Source: Deltaproteobacteria bacterium
GTDB taxonomy: Bacteria; Desulfobacterota; Desulfobacteria; Desulfobacterales; Desulfatirhabdiaceae
Assembly: GCA_026388755.1 (NCBI GenBank)
Contig: JAPLJE010000412.1
Location: 7,211-21,404, forward strand
Direction of reading: 5' to 3'
Length of the DNA stretch: 14,194 nt
The notes beneath the pieces were generated by a model. It saw nothing but the letters and a program-made list of their open reading frames with translations. It made no database searches and had not been told where the DNA came from. Shown here piece by piece: positions 1 through 7,400 of this stretch. The stretch's first letter is position 1, and every line of letters starts with the position of its first letter. Both the position numbers and the translations under genes were made by a program.

Positions 1-439
1 TCCCATTTCGGTCCGCGGCAATCACCCCATCTACAGCACTGTTGATCATGTTTTTAAGAAACGCGCTCGATCGACGAAGCTCTTCCTCCAGCTTTCCGAG
101 CCGGGGCAGGTCAAAATCCACCATCAGCAGCGCATCGATTACCCCTTCAGAATATATGGGATAACAGGAAACACGATCACTTTCCTGAAGGCTTTTGGAA
201 GAATGCCTCAGAATGGGTTTTCCATTTTGAAGCACTCGACAGGCCGGGCAGTCATCGCAGGGCGTACTGAACTCAAAATAGATATCATGGCAGGTGCTGC
301 CAACAATACCCTTGCCCCGTTTTTCAGCCGTAAAACGATTAGTGGCAAGAATACGGTGATCCGGGGATACCACAATCATCTCGCGTTTTAATGCATCAAT
401 GGCCCGGATCAGGTATTCTTTCTCAGCTTCTGTGCGCAC
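1..439 (-). CDS. PAS-domain sensor protein, probably a histidine kinase (partial, 3' end outside window)
   Basis: A continuous minus-strand frame opens at GTG 439-437 and stays open to the window edge, giving about 146 residues. An AGGAGGGG ribosome-binding sequence (448-441) overlaps the stop of the upstream HdrD-like gene, so the two genes are tightly linked. Residues about 15-95 look like a PAS domain (EMIVVSPDHRILATNRF). It carries a Cys cluster C50-x10-C61-x2-C64-x2-C67 (motif TCHDIYFEFSTPCDDCPAC), a signature familiar from PAS domains of sulfate reducers. A short helical linker (about 111-125) leads to a second PAS start, FLKNMINSAVDGVIAADRNG. No kinase core is visible because the gene leaves the window, so the kinase assignment is inferred from domain order and from the receiver gene two genes upstream. 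The Cys cluster may sense redox or bind a metal or Fe-S cluster; that is not proven. The spacing from the ribosome-binding site to the GTG is short, and ATG at codon 21 is a less likely start because it would cut the PAS domain. Confidence 0.75.
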   Translation of the reverse strand, partial: MRTEAEKEYLIRAIDALKREMIVVSPDHRILATNRFTAEKRGKGIVGSTCHDIYFEFSTPCDDCPACRVLQNGKPILRHSSKSLQESDRVSCYPIYSEGVIDALLMVDFDLPRLGKLEEELRRSSAFLKNMINSAVDGVIAADRNG

Positions 440-446
440 ACCCCTC

Positions 447-1745
447 CTAAAGGCCGACTTCCGCCAGATCCGGTCCCAGGTAGGTGCGTTCGTTTTCACC
501 CAGAACACCCAGGGACAGGCAGATCAGGGTCCAGAGATGAACCGTGTGGTATTCAGCCTCGTAATGCTCGCCGATATCATGAACCTGGGCATGGCAGTTG
601 TGGCAGGGAGTAATGCAGTACTGCGCCCCGGTTGCCATGATCTGCTCGAGTTTCAGTCTGCCGTAAGCCCGTCTGGCTTCGGGAAGGCCGGATTGCAGGA
701 AGCCGCCGCCACCGCCGCAGCAGTAATTGTTGGAGCGGTTGGGAAACATGTCAATAAAATTCTCTTCACCCACAACGGATTTGACAACAAACCGCAGATC
801 CTCTGCCACCGGATCACCAAAACTTTTGCGAACGAGCTGGCAGGGATCCTGAACCGTAAACTTGACCTTCAGGTCCTTGTTCCAGTCGGAACTGACCTTG
901 AGTTTTCCTTCCCGTATCCACTGGGCATAACACTGAATAATGCTTTTGATTTCAAAATTGTAAGGAATGTTGAATTTTTTCAGTCCAGTCCGGACTGCAA
1001 AGAGTTCGTGCCCTCATTCGGTATTGAGCCAGACCTTGCACTTCAGATCATCCACGGCCTTGGCCTTGACTTCGACGATATGTTTCCACCTGTCGTTTTC
1101 AGCCAGAAACATACAGTAATTTTCAGCGGCCCATCCTTTGGAACCATAAGTCCAGTCCGCCCCTGCCAGATGCAGAATTTTCCAGAGCGGCACCATTTCA
1201 TCCGGCTCGGTAACCGGCTCCCGGGAGTTCTGATTCAGGAAAAATTCAGAGCCTACCTTGTCCATCGGCGCCTGGAGATCTTCAAATCCCGGCTGGTTTT
1301 CCCGGACCTCGTTCAGAACGTCTTCCACCACAAATCGCCAGTCTTCTTCGGTCGCGCCCATGGCGCTGCACGTGTCATTTCTGAGCGCCATGTCACAGGA
1401 GCCCACGATTCCCTTTGGCTTCAGTTCCCTGGGCCAACTGGCTCTGACATTGAACACCAGTTGGGGAATGTCGATTTTCATGGGACACACATAGATGCAG
1501 CGCTGGCACATGGTGCACATCCATGCCCACTTGGAGCTCAGGATTTCATCATCCATTCCCAGAGAGGCCATGCGCAGAAATTTCCGGGGATCCATATCTT
1601 CCAGTCCGGTAGCCGGGCATCCGGAAGAGCAGGCCCCGCAGGTCAGACAGAGGTTCAGGTTTCCGCCATCCGGCAGAAGGGCCATCACCTTGTCCTTAAA
1701 CAGGCTCTTGCCTGATTTTGACAGCCGAATGACACCTGTTGTCAT
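447..1745 (-). CDS. Selenocysteine-containing HdrC/HdrB-fused Fe-S oxidoreductase (HdrD/DsrK-like)
   Basis: The frame from ATG 1745 to TAG 449-447 encodes 432 residues if UGA at 1016-1014 is read as selenocysteine 244. Read as a stop, the gene would falsely split into 243-residue and 120-residue pieces. The N-terminal HdrC-like part binds two [4Fe-4S] clusters: C33/C36/C39/C43 (CLTCGACSSGCP) and C77/C80/C83/C87 (CTMCQRCIYVCP). The C-terminal half is an HdrB-like CCG domain: C302 (DPCQLVR), C342-C343 (NYCCGGGGG) and C381-x2-C384 (PCHNC), the pattern that binds non-cubane [4Fe-4S] clusters in HdrB/HdrD. Sec244 lies in TEUGH, where HdrD/DsrK-type relatives have TECGH. Translation is unbroken and homologous-looking across the UGA, so this is not a decayed gene. 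The likely role is the disulfide or dithiol electron-accepting partner of the HdrA encoded in the same gene string; no membrane helix is seen, so it is probably cytoplasmic. The start is supported by AAGGAG about 10 nt upstream. The physiological substrate is unknown. Confidence 0.9.
978..1016 (-). promoter_or_regulatory. UGA codon with putative bacterial SECIS hairpin in the HdrD-like gene
   Basis: UGA lies at 1016-1014. Downstream, CAGUCC (997-992) pairs perfectly with GGACUG (986-981) around a GGACU loop (991-987). UUU (1001-999) can pair with AAA (980-978), leaving a bulged G at 998. The loop's first base is a G, 23 nt after the UGA, within the usual window for bacterial SECIS elements that recruit SelB. 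The structure was read by eye and no folding energy was computed. Confidence 0.75.
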
Positions 1746-1769
1746 GATGAGATCTCCTTATTGGGTGAT

Positions 1770-1821
1770 AGGTAATGGGTTAGGGGAAAAGGTTGGGGAC
1801 TTTATCCATCTCCCATTACCT
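1770..1821 (-). repeat. Inverted repeat in the leader of the HdrD-like gene
   Basis: A perfect 10-nt inverted repeat (aggtaatggg at 1770-1779, cccattacct at 1812-1821) flanks a 32-nt loop in the 85-nt gap between the receiver gene and the HdrD-like gene. In the minus-strand RNA it would form a long-loop hairpin. It is not followed by a U run, so it does not look like an intrinsic terminator; it could be an RNA processing or stability element, or an operator. The loop also contains C-rich sequence on the minus strand. Confidence 0.45.
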
Positions 1822-1830
1822 GCTGTCTGT

Positions 1831-2220
1831 TTACATGCCCAGTAAACGCTTGACGCTCTGGGTGATGTCATCAGCAGAAGCCGGCTTGGGAAGATAATCG
1901 TCGGCTTCCGTGCTCATGCCGTCATAATGAGAATATTTTGTGGAAGTAACGCGGTCAGCCACGGCCGTCAACAGCACTATCGGAATGTTGGCGTAGGCGC
2001 TGTCTTTTTTGAGCAGCGCGCAAAGCTCAAAGCCGTCCATCTCCGGCATCATGACATCCAGGACAATGGCGTCCGGCGGATTGGCCTTAATTTTTTCAAA
2101 ACCTTCCACGCCATTGTAAGCTACTTCGGTTGCAAACCCTTCTTTTTCCAGATAGGTTTGAACGATCATCGAAAAATCAGGCTCATCGTCAACGATGAGA
2201 ATGCGTTTTTTTTCACTCAT
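1831..2220 (-). CDS. Stand-alone response-regulator receiver protein (CheY-like)
   Basis: This 129-residue protein is a single receiver domain with no output domain. The acidic pocket is D11-D12, the phosphoacceptor is D55 (IVLDVMMPEMDG), the switch Thr is T85 (VLLTA) and the conserved Lys is K112 (YLPKP). AAAGGA lies 8 nt before the ATG and fixes the start. An insertion-like stretch (about residues 88-106, ADRVTSTKYSHYDGMSTEAD) lengthens the loop before the Lys strand. It sits between metF and the HdrD-like gene on the same strand and probably pairs with the PAS sensor two genes downstream. With no DNA-binding domain, it may act through protein contact, possibly with the Hdr/Met enzymes themselves. 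That function is inferred from position only. Confidence 0.92.
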   Translation of the reverse strand: MSEKKRILIVDDEPDFSMIVQTYLEKEGFATEVAYNGVEGFEKIKANPPDAIVLDVMMPEMDGFELCALLKKDSAYANIPIVLLTAVADRVTSTKYSHYDGMSTEADDYLPKPASADDITQSVKRLLGM

Positions 2221-2365
2221 GAGTCACATCCTTTCATATCAATGGATACTGCATTAGAAGTTAAATGGACGCTAAGAAAACAAGAAAAGACAAACTATAT
2301 CATCTCGCCTTCCTACCACACCGGACACGCTAAGTCCAGTACAGGTTAACAGGATGTTTTCCCAC
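2221..2365 (-). other. Intergenic gap between metF and the receiver gene
   Basis: This 145-nt non-coding gap is the longest break within the minus-strand gene string. In the RNA sense, CUGGAC and GUCCGG can pair around a UUAGCGU loop (about 2319-2337). No U run follows, so it is not a clear terminator. An internal promoter for the receiver, HdrD-like and PAS genes could lie here, but I could not identify convincing -35 and -10 boxes. Confidence 0.35.
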
Positions 2366-3289
2366 TTAACTTTCTAACACGGGCCGAGGGTAGAGACCGG
2401 ACCGTTCCACGATTTCCGCCACTTTTTCTTCCCATTCGATGGCCATGATATGGAACCCGTGCACGCCTTCCACAGCCTTGAGGCGTTCAATTGTTTCCAC
2501 GCAAATATCGATGCCTTCCTGGGGCTGTTTTTCCTTGGGGACTCCAGCCATGCGTTTGATGACATCATCCGGAACATCCATGCCCGGAACCCGGTTTTTC
2601 ATGTACCGGGCCATGCCCACGGATTTCATCGGCGTAACGCCGGCCAGGATATGCACTTTTTCGGTAAGACCCCGTTCCCTGGCCAGCTTTACCCAGAGTT
2701 CGAACTTGTCCAGATTGTAAATGCACTGGGTCTGAATGAATTCAACGCCGGCGGCGATTTTCTTGGCCAGACGGGGAACCCGGATTTCAAAAGGATCGGC
2801 AAAGGGGTTTTCCGCGGCACCCACAAACATCCGGGGAGGCCTGTCGATATCGGCCCCGCCTAAAAATTTCCCCTCATCCCGCATGCGGCGCACTGTCTGG
2901 ATAAGCTGCATGGAATCGATATCATGCACATTCTGCCCGGTGGCACAATCCCCAAAGCTCTGGTGATCGCCAGAAAGACATAGGATGTTGTGGATATCAA
3001 AAGAAGCAGCCCCCAGGATATCGCTTTGAATTGCGATCCGGTTGCGGTTCTGAAGAACCGGTTCCAGGCCCATGAGTTTCAGGCGGATACAGGCTGCAAG
3101 GCTGCACATGCGCGTGACGGATGTCTGGTTATCGGTAACGTTGATGGCATCGACATGGTTTTTGATCAGATGCCCTTTTTCTTCGATGTGTTTGGGATCG
3201 CTGCCACGGGGAGGACCGACTTCCGAGGTGACTGCCAGATGGCCGGCGGCCAGAATTTTTTCAAGTTTGCTTGGCGTTTTAGTGGTCAT
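2366..3289 (-). CDS. metF: Methylenetetrahydrofolate reductase, MetF
   Basis: This 307-residue protein has the expected length for MetF, a TIM-barrel flavoprotein that interconverts methylene-THF and methyl-THF. Recognisable segments are the N-terminal strand with the probable catalytic acid E23 (TSEVGPPRG), INVTDNQTSVTRMCS, the QNRNRIAIQSD segment, ILCLSGDHQ, and GVTPMKSVGMARYM near the C-terminal half. Its ATG overlaps the metV stop by four bases (ATGA, 3289-3286), so the two are almost certainly translationally coupled, as expected for the MetFV complex of anaerobes. GGGAGG inside the metV end serves as its ribosome-binding site. With hdrA and mvhD upstream, it probably works in a flavin-based electron-bifurcating or confurcating methylene-THF reductase of the Wood-Ljungdahl pathway. 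The family assignment is firm; the coupling is inference from context. Confidence 0.94.
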   Translation of the reverse strand: MTTKTPSKLEKILAAGHLAVTSEVGPPRGSDPKHIEEKGHLIKNHVDAINVTDNQTSVTRMCSLAACIRLKLMGLEPVLQNRNRIAIQSDILGAASFDIHNILCLSGDHQSFGDCATGQNVHDIDSMQLIQTVRRMRDEGKFLGGADIDRPPRMFVGAAENPFADPFEIRVPRLAKKIAAGVEFIQTQCIYNLDKFELWVKLARERGLTEKVHILAGVTPMKSVGMARYMKNRVPGMDVPDDVIKRMAGVPKEKQPQEGIDICVETIERLKAVEGVHGFHIMAIEWEEKVAEIVERSGLYPRPVLES

Positions 3290-3954
3290 ATCTGCACATC
3301 CTCCCTGACGACTTTTCGGGGTCCGCCTGCCCTGTCGGTGGACCAGTCCTTGGTCGAGAAGAGCTTTTCATAGTCATCCATGCGTCCCAGAGCCTTCAGG
3401 CGGTCCACAATGAGCTGCCAGGCGCAGTCCAGGTCTTTGTTGATTTCACACTTGCCCTTGCTGGAGCCGCCGCAGGGACCATTTAAAATCCGCTTGGCGC
3501 AGCGCGAAACCGGGCAGATGCCGGCAGTGTTTGCCAGAATGCACTGGCCGCAGGCCTGGCACCGTTCCGTCCAGAGTCCCCGCTTTTCGGTGACGCCCAG
3601 AAAACAGGTGTTGACGCCCGGAAAAACCGGCTTGGACAGATATTTCTCTGCCATGAACTGGACGCCGACACCGCAGGCCAGGGAGACCACCGCGTCATAC
3701 TTGTCGATGCGGTCTCTGATTTCTTCTAGATACTCATGGTCGCACTGACGTTCCAGCGTAATTTCGTCAATCCGCATGTCTTTTCCATTGTTGATAAAAT
3801 ACATCCGCAGGGCCGATGCCAGAATGCCCACTTCTTTCTTCCCGCCTGCCTCGCAGACGGTGACGCATTCGTTGCATCCCAGAATCAGCACATTGCTATA
3901 GGCTTCCACTTGCTGAATGATTTCCTCGATGGGTTTTTTATCGGCTACAATCAT
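3286..3954 (-). CDS. metV: MetV, methylene-THF reductase C-terminal-domain / Fe-S partner of MetF
   Basis: This 222-residue cytoplasmic protein matches MetV, the Cys-rich partner that binds MetF in acetogens and other Wood-Ljungdahl anaerobes. The N-terminal part carries LILGCNECVTVCEAGG (C27, C30, C34). The C-terminal part is a dense Cys region: C132/C135/C138 (RCQACGQC), C147, C152, C161 in NGPCGG, C169 and C177. This suits Fe-S and/or Zn binding, and the NGPCGGSSKGKCE segment is typical of the family. It would pass electrons from HdrA or NAD(P)H to the MetF flavin. The gene follows mvhD after 57 nt containing a C-rich repeat, and an AGAGAGG-like site precedes the ATG. Its last codons overlap the metF start. 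Confidence is high for the family and moderate for the electron route. Confidence 0.92.
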   Translation of the reverse strand: MIVADKKPIEEIIQQVEAYSNVLILGCNECVTVCEAGGKKEVGILASALRMYFINNGKDMRIDEITLERQCDHEYLEEIRDRIDKYDAVVSLACGVGVQFMAEKYLSKPVFPGVNTCFLGVTEKRGLWTERCQACGQCILANTAGICPVSRCAKRILNGPCGGSSKGKCEINKDLDCAWQLIVDRLKALGRMDDYEKLFSTKDWSTDRAGGPRKVVREDVQI

Positions 3955-4011
3955 GGTTTGTGACCTCTCTTGTCATGATCAGGGTTTGGGGTCAGGGGTT
4001 AGGTTTTGTCT
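3955..4011 (-). other. Short mvhD-metV spacer with CCCC(T/A)-type repeat
   Basis: This 57-nt spacer contains a C-rich imperfect repeat on the minus strand, CCTAACCCCTGACCCC followed by AAACCC. Similar G/C-run sequence occurs in the 85-nt spacer at 1746-1830. No hairpin with a U run is present, so read-through from mvhD to metV is expected. Confidence 0.4.
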
Positions 4012-4443
4012 TTACGCCGCCTTTTTCATGGCCAGCTTGATGGGACTGGGTCCCAGATCGCGTATCCGTTGATCCATTTCCCGGGCGTATTCGGCAAACC
4101 GGGGGCCTTCCGCGGAAGAGAGATTGAACATCTGAACGCGTTCGCTTCCCACGCCGACAGTATCCAGGAGTTTCTTGGCCTGTTCCACCCGTTTTCTGGC
4201 CCGAAAGTTACCGCTGTTGAAATGACAGTCCCCCTCCATGCATCCAACGGCATAAACGCCGTCCGCGCCTTTTTCAAAGGCCCGGAGGATGTGGAGAATA
4301 TCCACCTTCCCCGTACAGGGCACGCGAATAATTTTGATACTGGAAGGGTAGCTGAGTCGCATCGAACCTGCCAGGTCCGCGGCCGTGTACCCTCAGAAAT
4401 TGCAGCAAAATGCCACGATAATCGGTTCAAACGCTTGCGTCAT
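4012..4443 (-). CDS. mvhD: MvhD (hydrogenase/Hdr-linking iron-sulfur subunit), selenoprotein
   Basis: The frame from ATG 4443-4441 to TAA gives 143 residues if UGA 4395-4393 is read as selenocysteine 17. Ignoring the UGA would start the gene wrongly at Met28 (ATG 4362). The N-terminus AFCCNFUGYTAADLAGSMRL matches the MvhD/VhuD/FrhD-delta signature, in which U17 is Cys or Sec. Further conserved Cys residues are C13, C14, C43 (PCTGKVD) and C68/C73 (GCMEGDCHF), expected to hold a [2Fe-2S] cluster. MvhD passes electrons between a hydrogenase or dehydrogenase and HdrA; no hydrogenase gene is in this window, so its outside partner is unknown. The start codon overlaps the hdrA stop (ATGA, 4443-4440), and GGAGGGG at the hdrA end is the ribosome-binding site, so the two are coupled. 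Sec in this family is established in methanogens and reported in deltaproteobacteria. Confidence 0.95.
4363..4395 (-). promoter_or_regulatory. UGA codon with putative bacterial SECIS hairpin in mvhD
   Basis: UGA lies at 4395-4393. CGGACCU (4379-4373) pairs with AGGUUCG (4369-4363), seven pairs including one G-U, around the triloop GGC (4372-4370). The first loop base is a G, 21 nt after the UGA. The position and loop G fit the bacterial SECIS model; the loop is small and alternative folds are possible. Confidence 0.65.
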
Positions 4444-7400
4444 AACACCCCCTCCAGCAGTGCATCTATCTTGCTGAGCAGTTGATCATCTTCGTACCAG
4501 TTAAGCTCAATCGCCTTGGCCGGACATTCAGATGCGCAGATGCCGCATCCATGGCATAGCGCCACATCGATCTCGCTGACCCCATCCGCATTGATCCGGG
4601 GCACGCCATAGGGACAGGATCGCACGCAGATCAGGCAGGACGCACACAAATCGGCTTGTACCTGGGCAGTCACCGCGGACAGGGTCAGGGTGTCCTGAGA
4701 CAGGAACGTGGTTGCCCGGGAGGCTGCCGCCATGGACTGCGCGATGGTTTCCGAAAGCAGCTTGGGGCTGTGGGCCGTACCGCAGATAAAAATCCCTTCG
4801 GTGGCCATATCCACGGGCCGAAGTTTGACATGGGCTTCCAGGTAATAGCCTTCGGCATTTCGCGCCAGCTTCATGATGGAGGAAAGCTCTTCGGTTTCTC
4901 CCGCCACCATTCCGGCGCTGAGGACCAGAAGATTGGCGCTGATCTGCAGCCTGCGCCGGATGATCGGATCCGTAAATACAACTTCAACGCCTTCCGAAGT
5001 GAATTCAACAACCGGCATGTCTTCCGGAGTATAGCGGAAAAACAGAATGCCCAGTTTTCTGGCTTCGGTGAAATAATCTTCCAGAAGCCCGTAGGTGCGA
5101 ATGTCCCGGTACAGGACACTCACTTCAGCCTCCGGATTCATGGCCTTGATATGCAGGGCGTTTTTAATGGCGCTCTGGCAGCAGATCCGGGAACAGTTGG
5201 GGTTTTCATCGTTTCGAGAACCGATACACTGGATCATGACCACCTGATTCAGCTTCGAAGCCGCCTCTGTTTCCAGGAATTTGCCCAGCTCTACCTGAGT
5301 CATGACCCGGGAATCCTGGCCATAGCCAAATTCCTTGGGCTTGTATTCAGTGGCGCCGGTAGCCAGAATCACGGCGCCATGGTCAATCTTTCGCTCATAC
5401 ATGCCCGGTCCCACCAGCACTTCCGTGGTGAAATTGCCCTTGAATCCGGTAAACCCCACGATGAGCGACTGGGTCAGAACCTGAAGGTTGGGGTGGGATC
5501 TGGCTTTTTGAATCAGCTCTTCCAGATAGGACTGAACATCGGCGCCTTCGATGGTTTTGGTCAGACGCCGGGCCATGCCGCCAAGCTCCGGCTCTTTTTC
5601 AACCAGAACAACTTCAAATCCCTGATCCGCCAGGCCAAGGGCGGCGGTCATGCCGCCCACGCCTCCGCCGACCACCAGTGCCCGCTTGTTGACGGGTATC
5701 TGTTTTTCATGAAGCGCCTTTAAGGTTCCGGCGCGCGCCACGGCCATCCGTACCAGTTCCTTGGCTTTCTGGGTTGCCTGCATGGGGCTGTCCGAATGAA
5801 TCCAGGAATCCTGGTTTCGGATATTGGCCATTTCAAAAAGATATTTATTGAGTCCGCAGGCCTGAAGGGTGTCCATGAAAATGGCCTCATGGGTCTTGGG
5901 GCTGCAGGATGCCACGACTACCCGATTCAACTGGTGCTCCCGGATCAGTTCCTTCATCAGGTCCTGGGCATCCTGAGAGCAGGAGAAGAGGTTCTGTCCG
6001 GCATAAACCACATTTGGAAGGGTTGCGGAATAGGCCTGTACGGCCGGAACATCCACGACTCCCGCAATATTGATGCCGCAGTTGCAGACAAAGACGCCGA
6101 TCCGGGGGATCAGGCCTTCCACGGCCATTTCTTCCGGAATGGTAACAGTTTTGGTACAGGAAAACCTTACCGGCGCCAGATTGGCTCCCGCAGCACAGGC
6201 TGCGGCGCTGGCCTCAATAACCGAGGAGGGGATGTCCTTGGGACCCTGGAATACGCCGCCCACATATACGCCCGGACGGGAGCTTTCAACGGGCGTAAAC
6301 GGATGCGTGGATGCAAACCGGTATTTTCCCAGATCCACATTCAGTCGCCCGGCCAGATCCACCGAGGATTGGGGTATCTGAAGCCCCACGGAGAGCACAA
6401 CCATGTCAAAGATTTCTTTTTGGATCTCGCCGGCGTCATCCACATAGCGGATGACCAGCTCACCGGTTTCCGGAACCTCGTCGATGGTATGGATCCTGGA
6501 TTTGACGAACCGTACACCAGTTTTGTCCTTTGCCCGGAGATAATATTTTTCATAATCTTTTCCAAAGGAGCGGATATCCATGTTGAAAATGGCGCAATCC
6601 AGATTGCCGCCGGCATGCTCCTTGGCGATCATGGCTTCCTTGATGGCGTACATGCAGCAAACGGACGAGCAGTAGCCGTTGCCGCATCGGTTGACATCCC
6701 TTGAGCCCACGCACTGAAGCCAGGCAATGCGCCTGGGTTCGGTGTGGTCCGAGAGCTTCACCAAATGTCCCATGGTGGGTCCGGATGCGCTCAGGATACG
6801 CTCAAACTCGAGGCTGGTCACCACATTGGGGTTTTTTCCATAGTGGTAGAACTGCTGCATCGGGGCAGGGTCAAAGGTCTGGCTGCCCGGACACAGAATT
6901 ACCGAACCGACGGGGATATTCCGGATCACCATTTCCTGATGGTGATCCACGGCATTGGCCAGACAGGCATCCACGCACTGATAACATTCCGAGCAGATGC
7001 CGCAGGCCAGACACCGGTCCGCCTCTTTTCGGGTGGCTTCTTCTTCAAATCCGAGCTGGACTTCGTTGAAATTGGCAACCCGGGTGTTTGAAGGCGTGTG
7101 GGGCATGGGCTCTCTGCCGGCTTTTTGATATCCTTCCACCGGCACACCGGTCACGGCCGTCCAGTCGACTTCCCGGCCTTCCAGAAGATCCAGTCCCTGA
7201 ATGAAGCGGTTGATGGAAACGGCCGCCTCTTTCCCCGCCTGAATGGCCTCGACAACGGTTTTTGGGCCGGTGACCGCATCGCCTCCGGAAAAAATATCCG
7301 GGTCCTTGGACTGAAGGGTAACAGGATCCACGACCATGGTTCCCCAGCCGGTAAGGGTGCAGGCGCATTCCTCGGTCAGACAGGCCCAGTCGGACTCCTG

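Noticed and set aside
1014..1016. Nonsense mutation making the HdrD-like gene a pseudogene
   Set aside because: The frame continues without further lesions for 188 codons of conserved protein, the position is Cys in relatives, a SECIS-like hairpin follows, and two neighbouring genes show the same pattern.
399..1715. 438-residue plus-strand open frame
   Set aside because: It lies antisense to the Sec-containing HdrD-like gene and has no recognisable domain; the minus-strand frame has clear Fe-S and CCG motifs. It stays open only because of the GC-rich codon pattern opposite.
1770..1821. Intrinsic terminator between the receiver and HdrD-like genes
   Set aside because: The loop is 32 nt long and no U run follows the stem on the minus strand.
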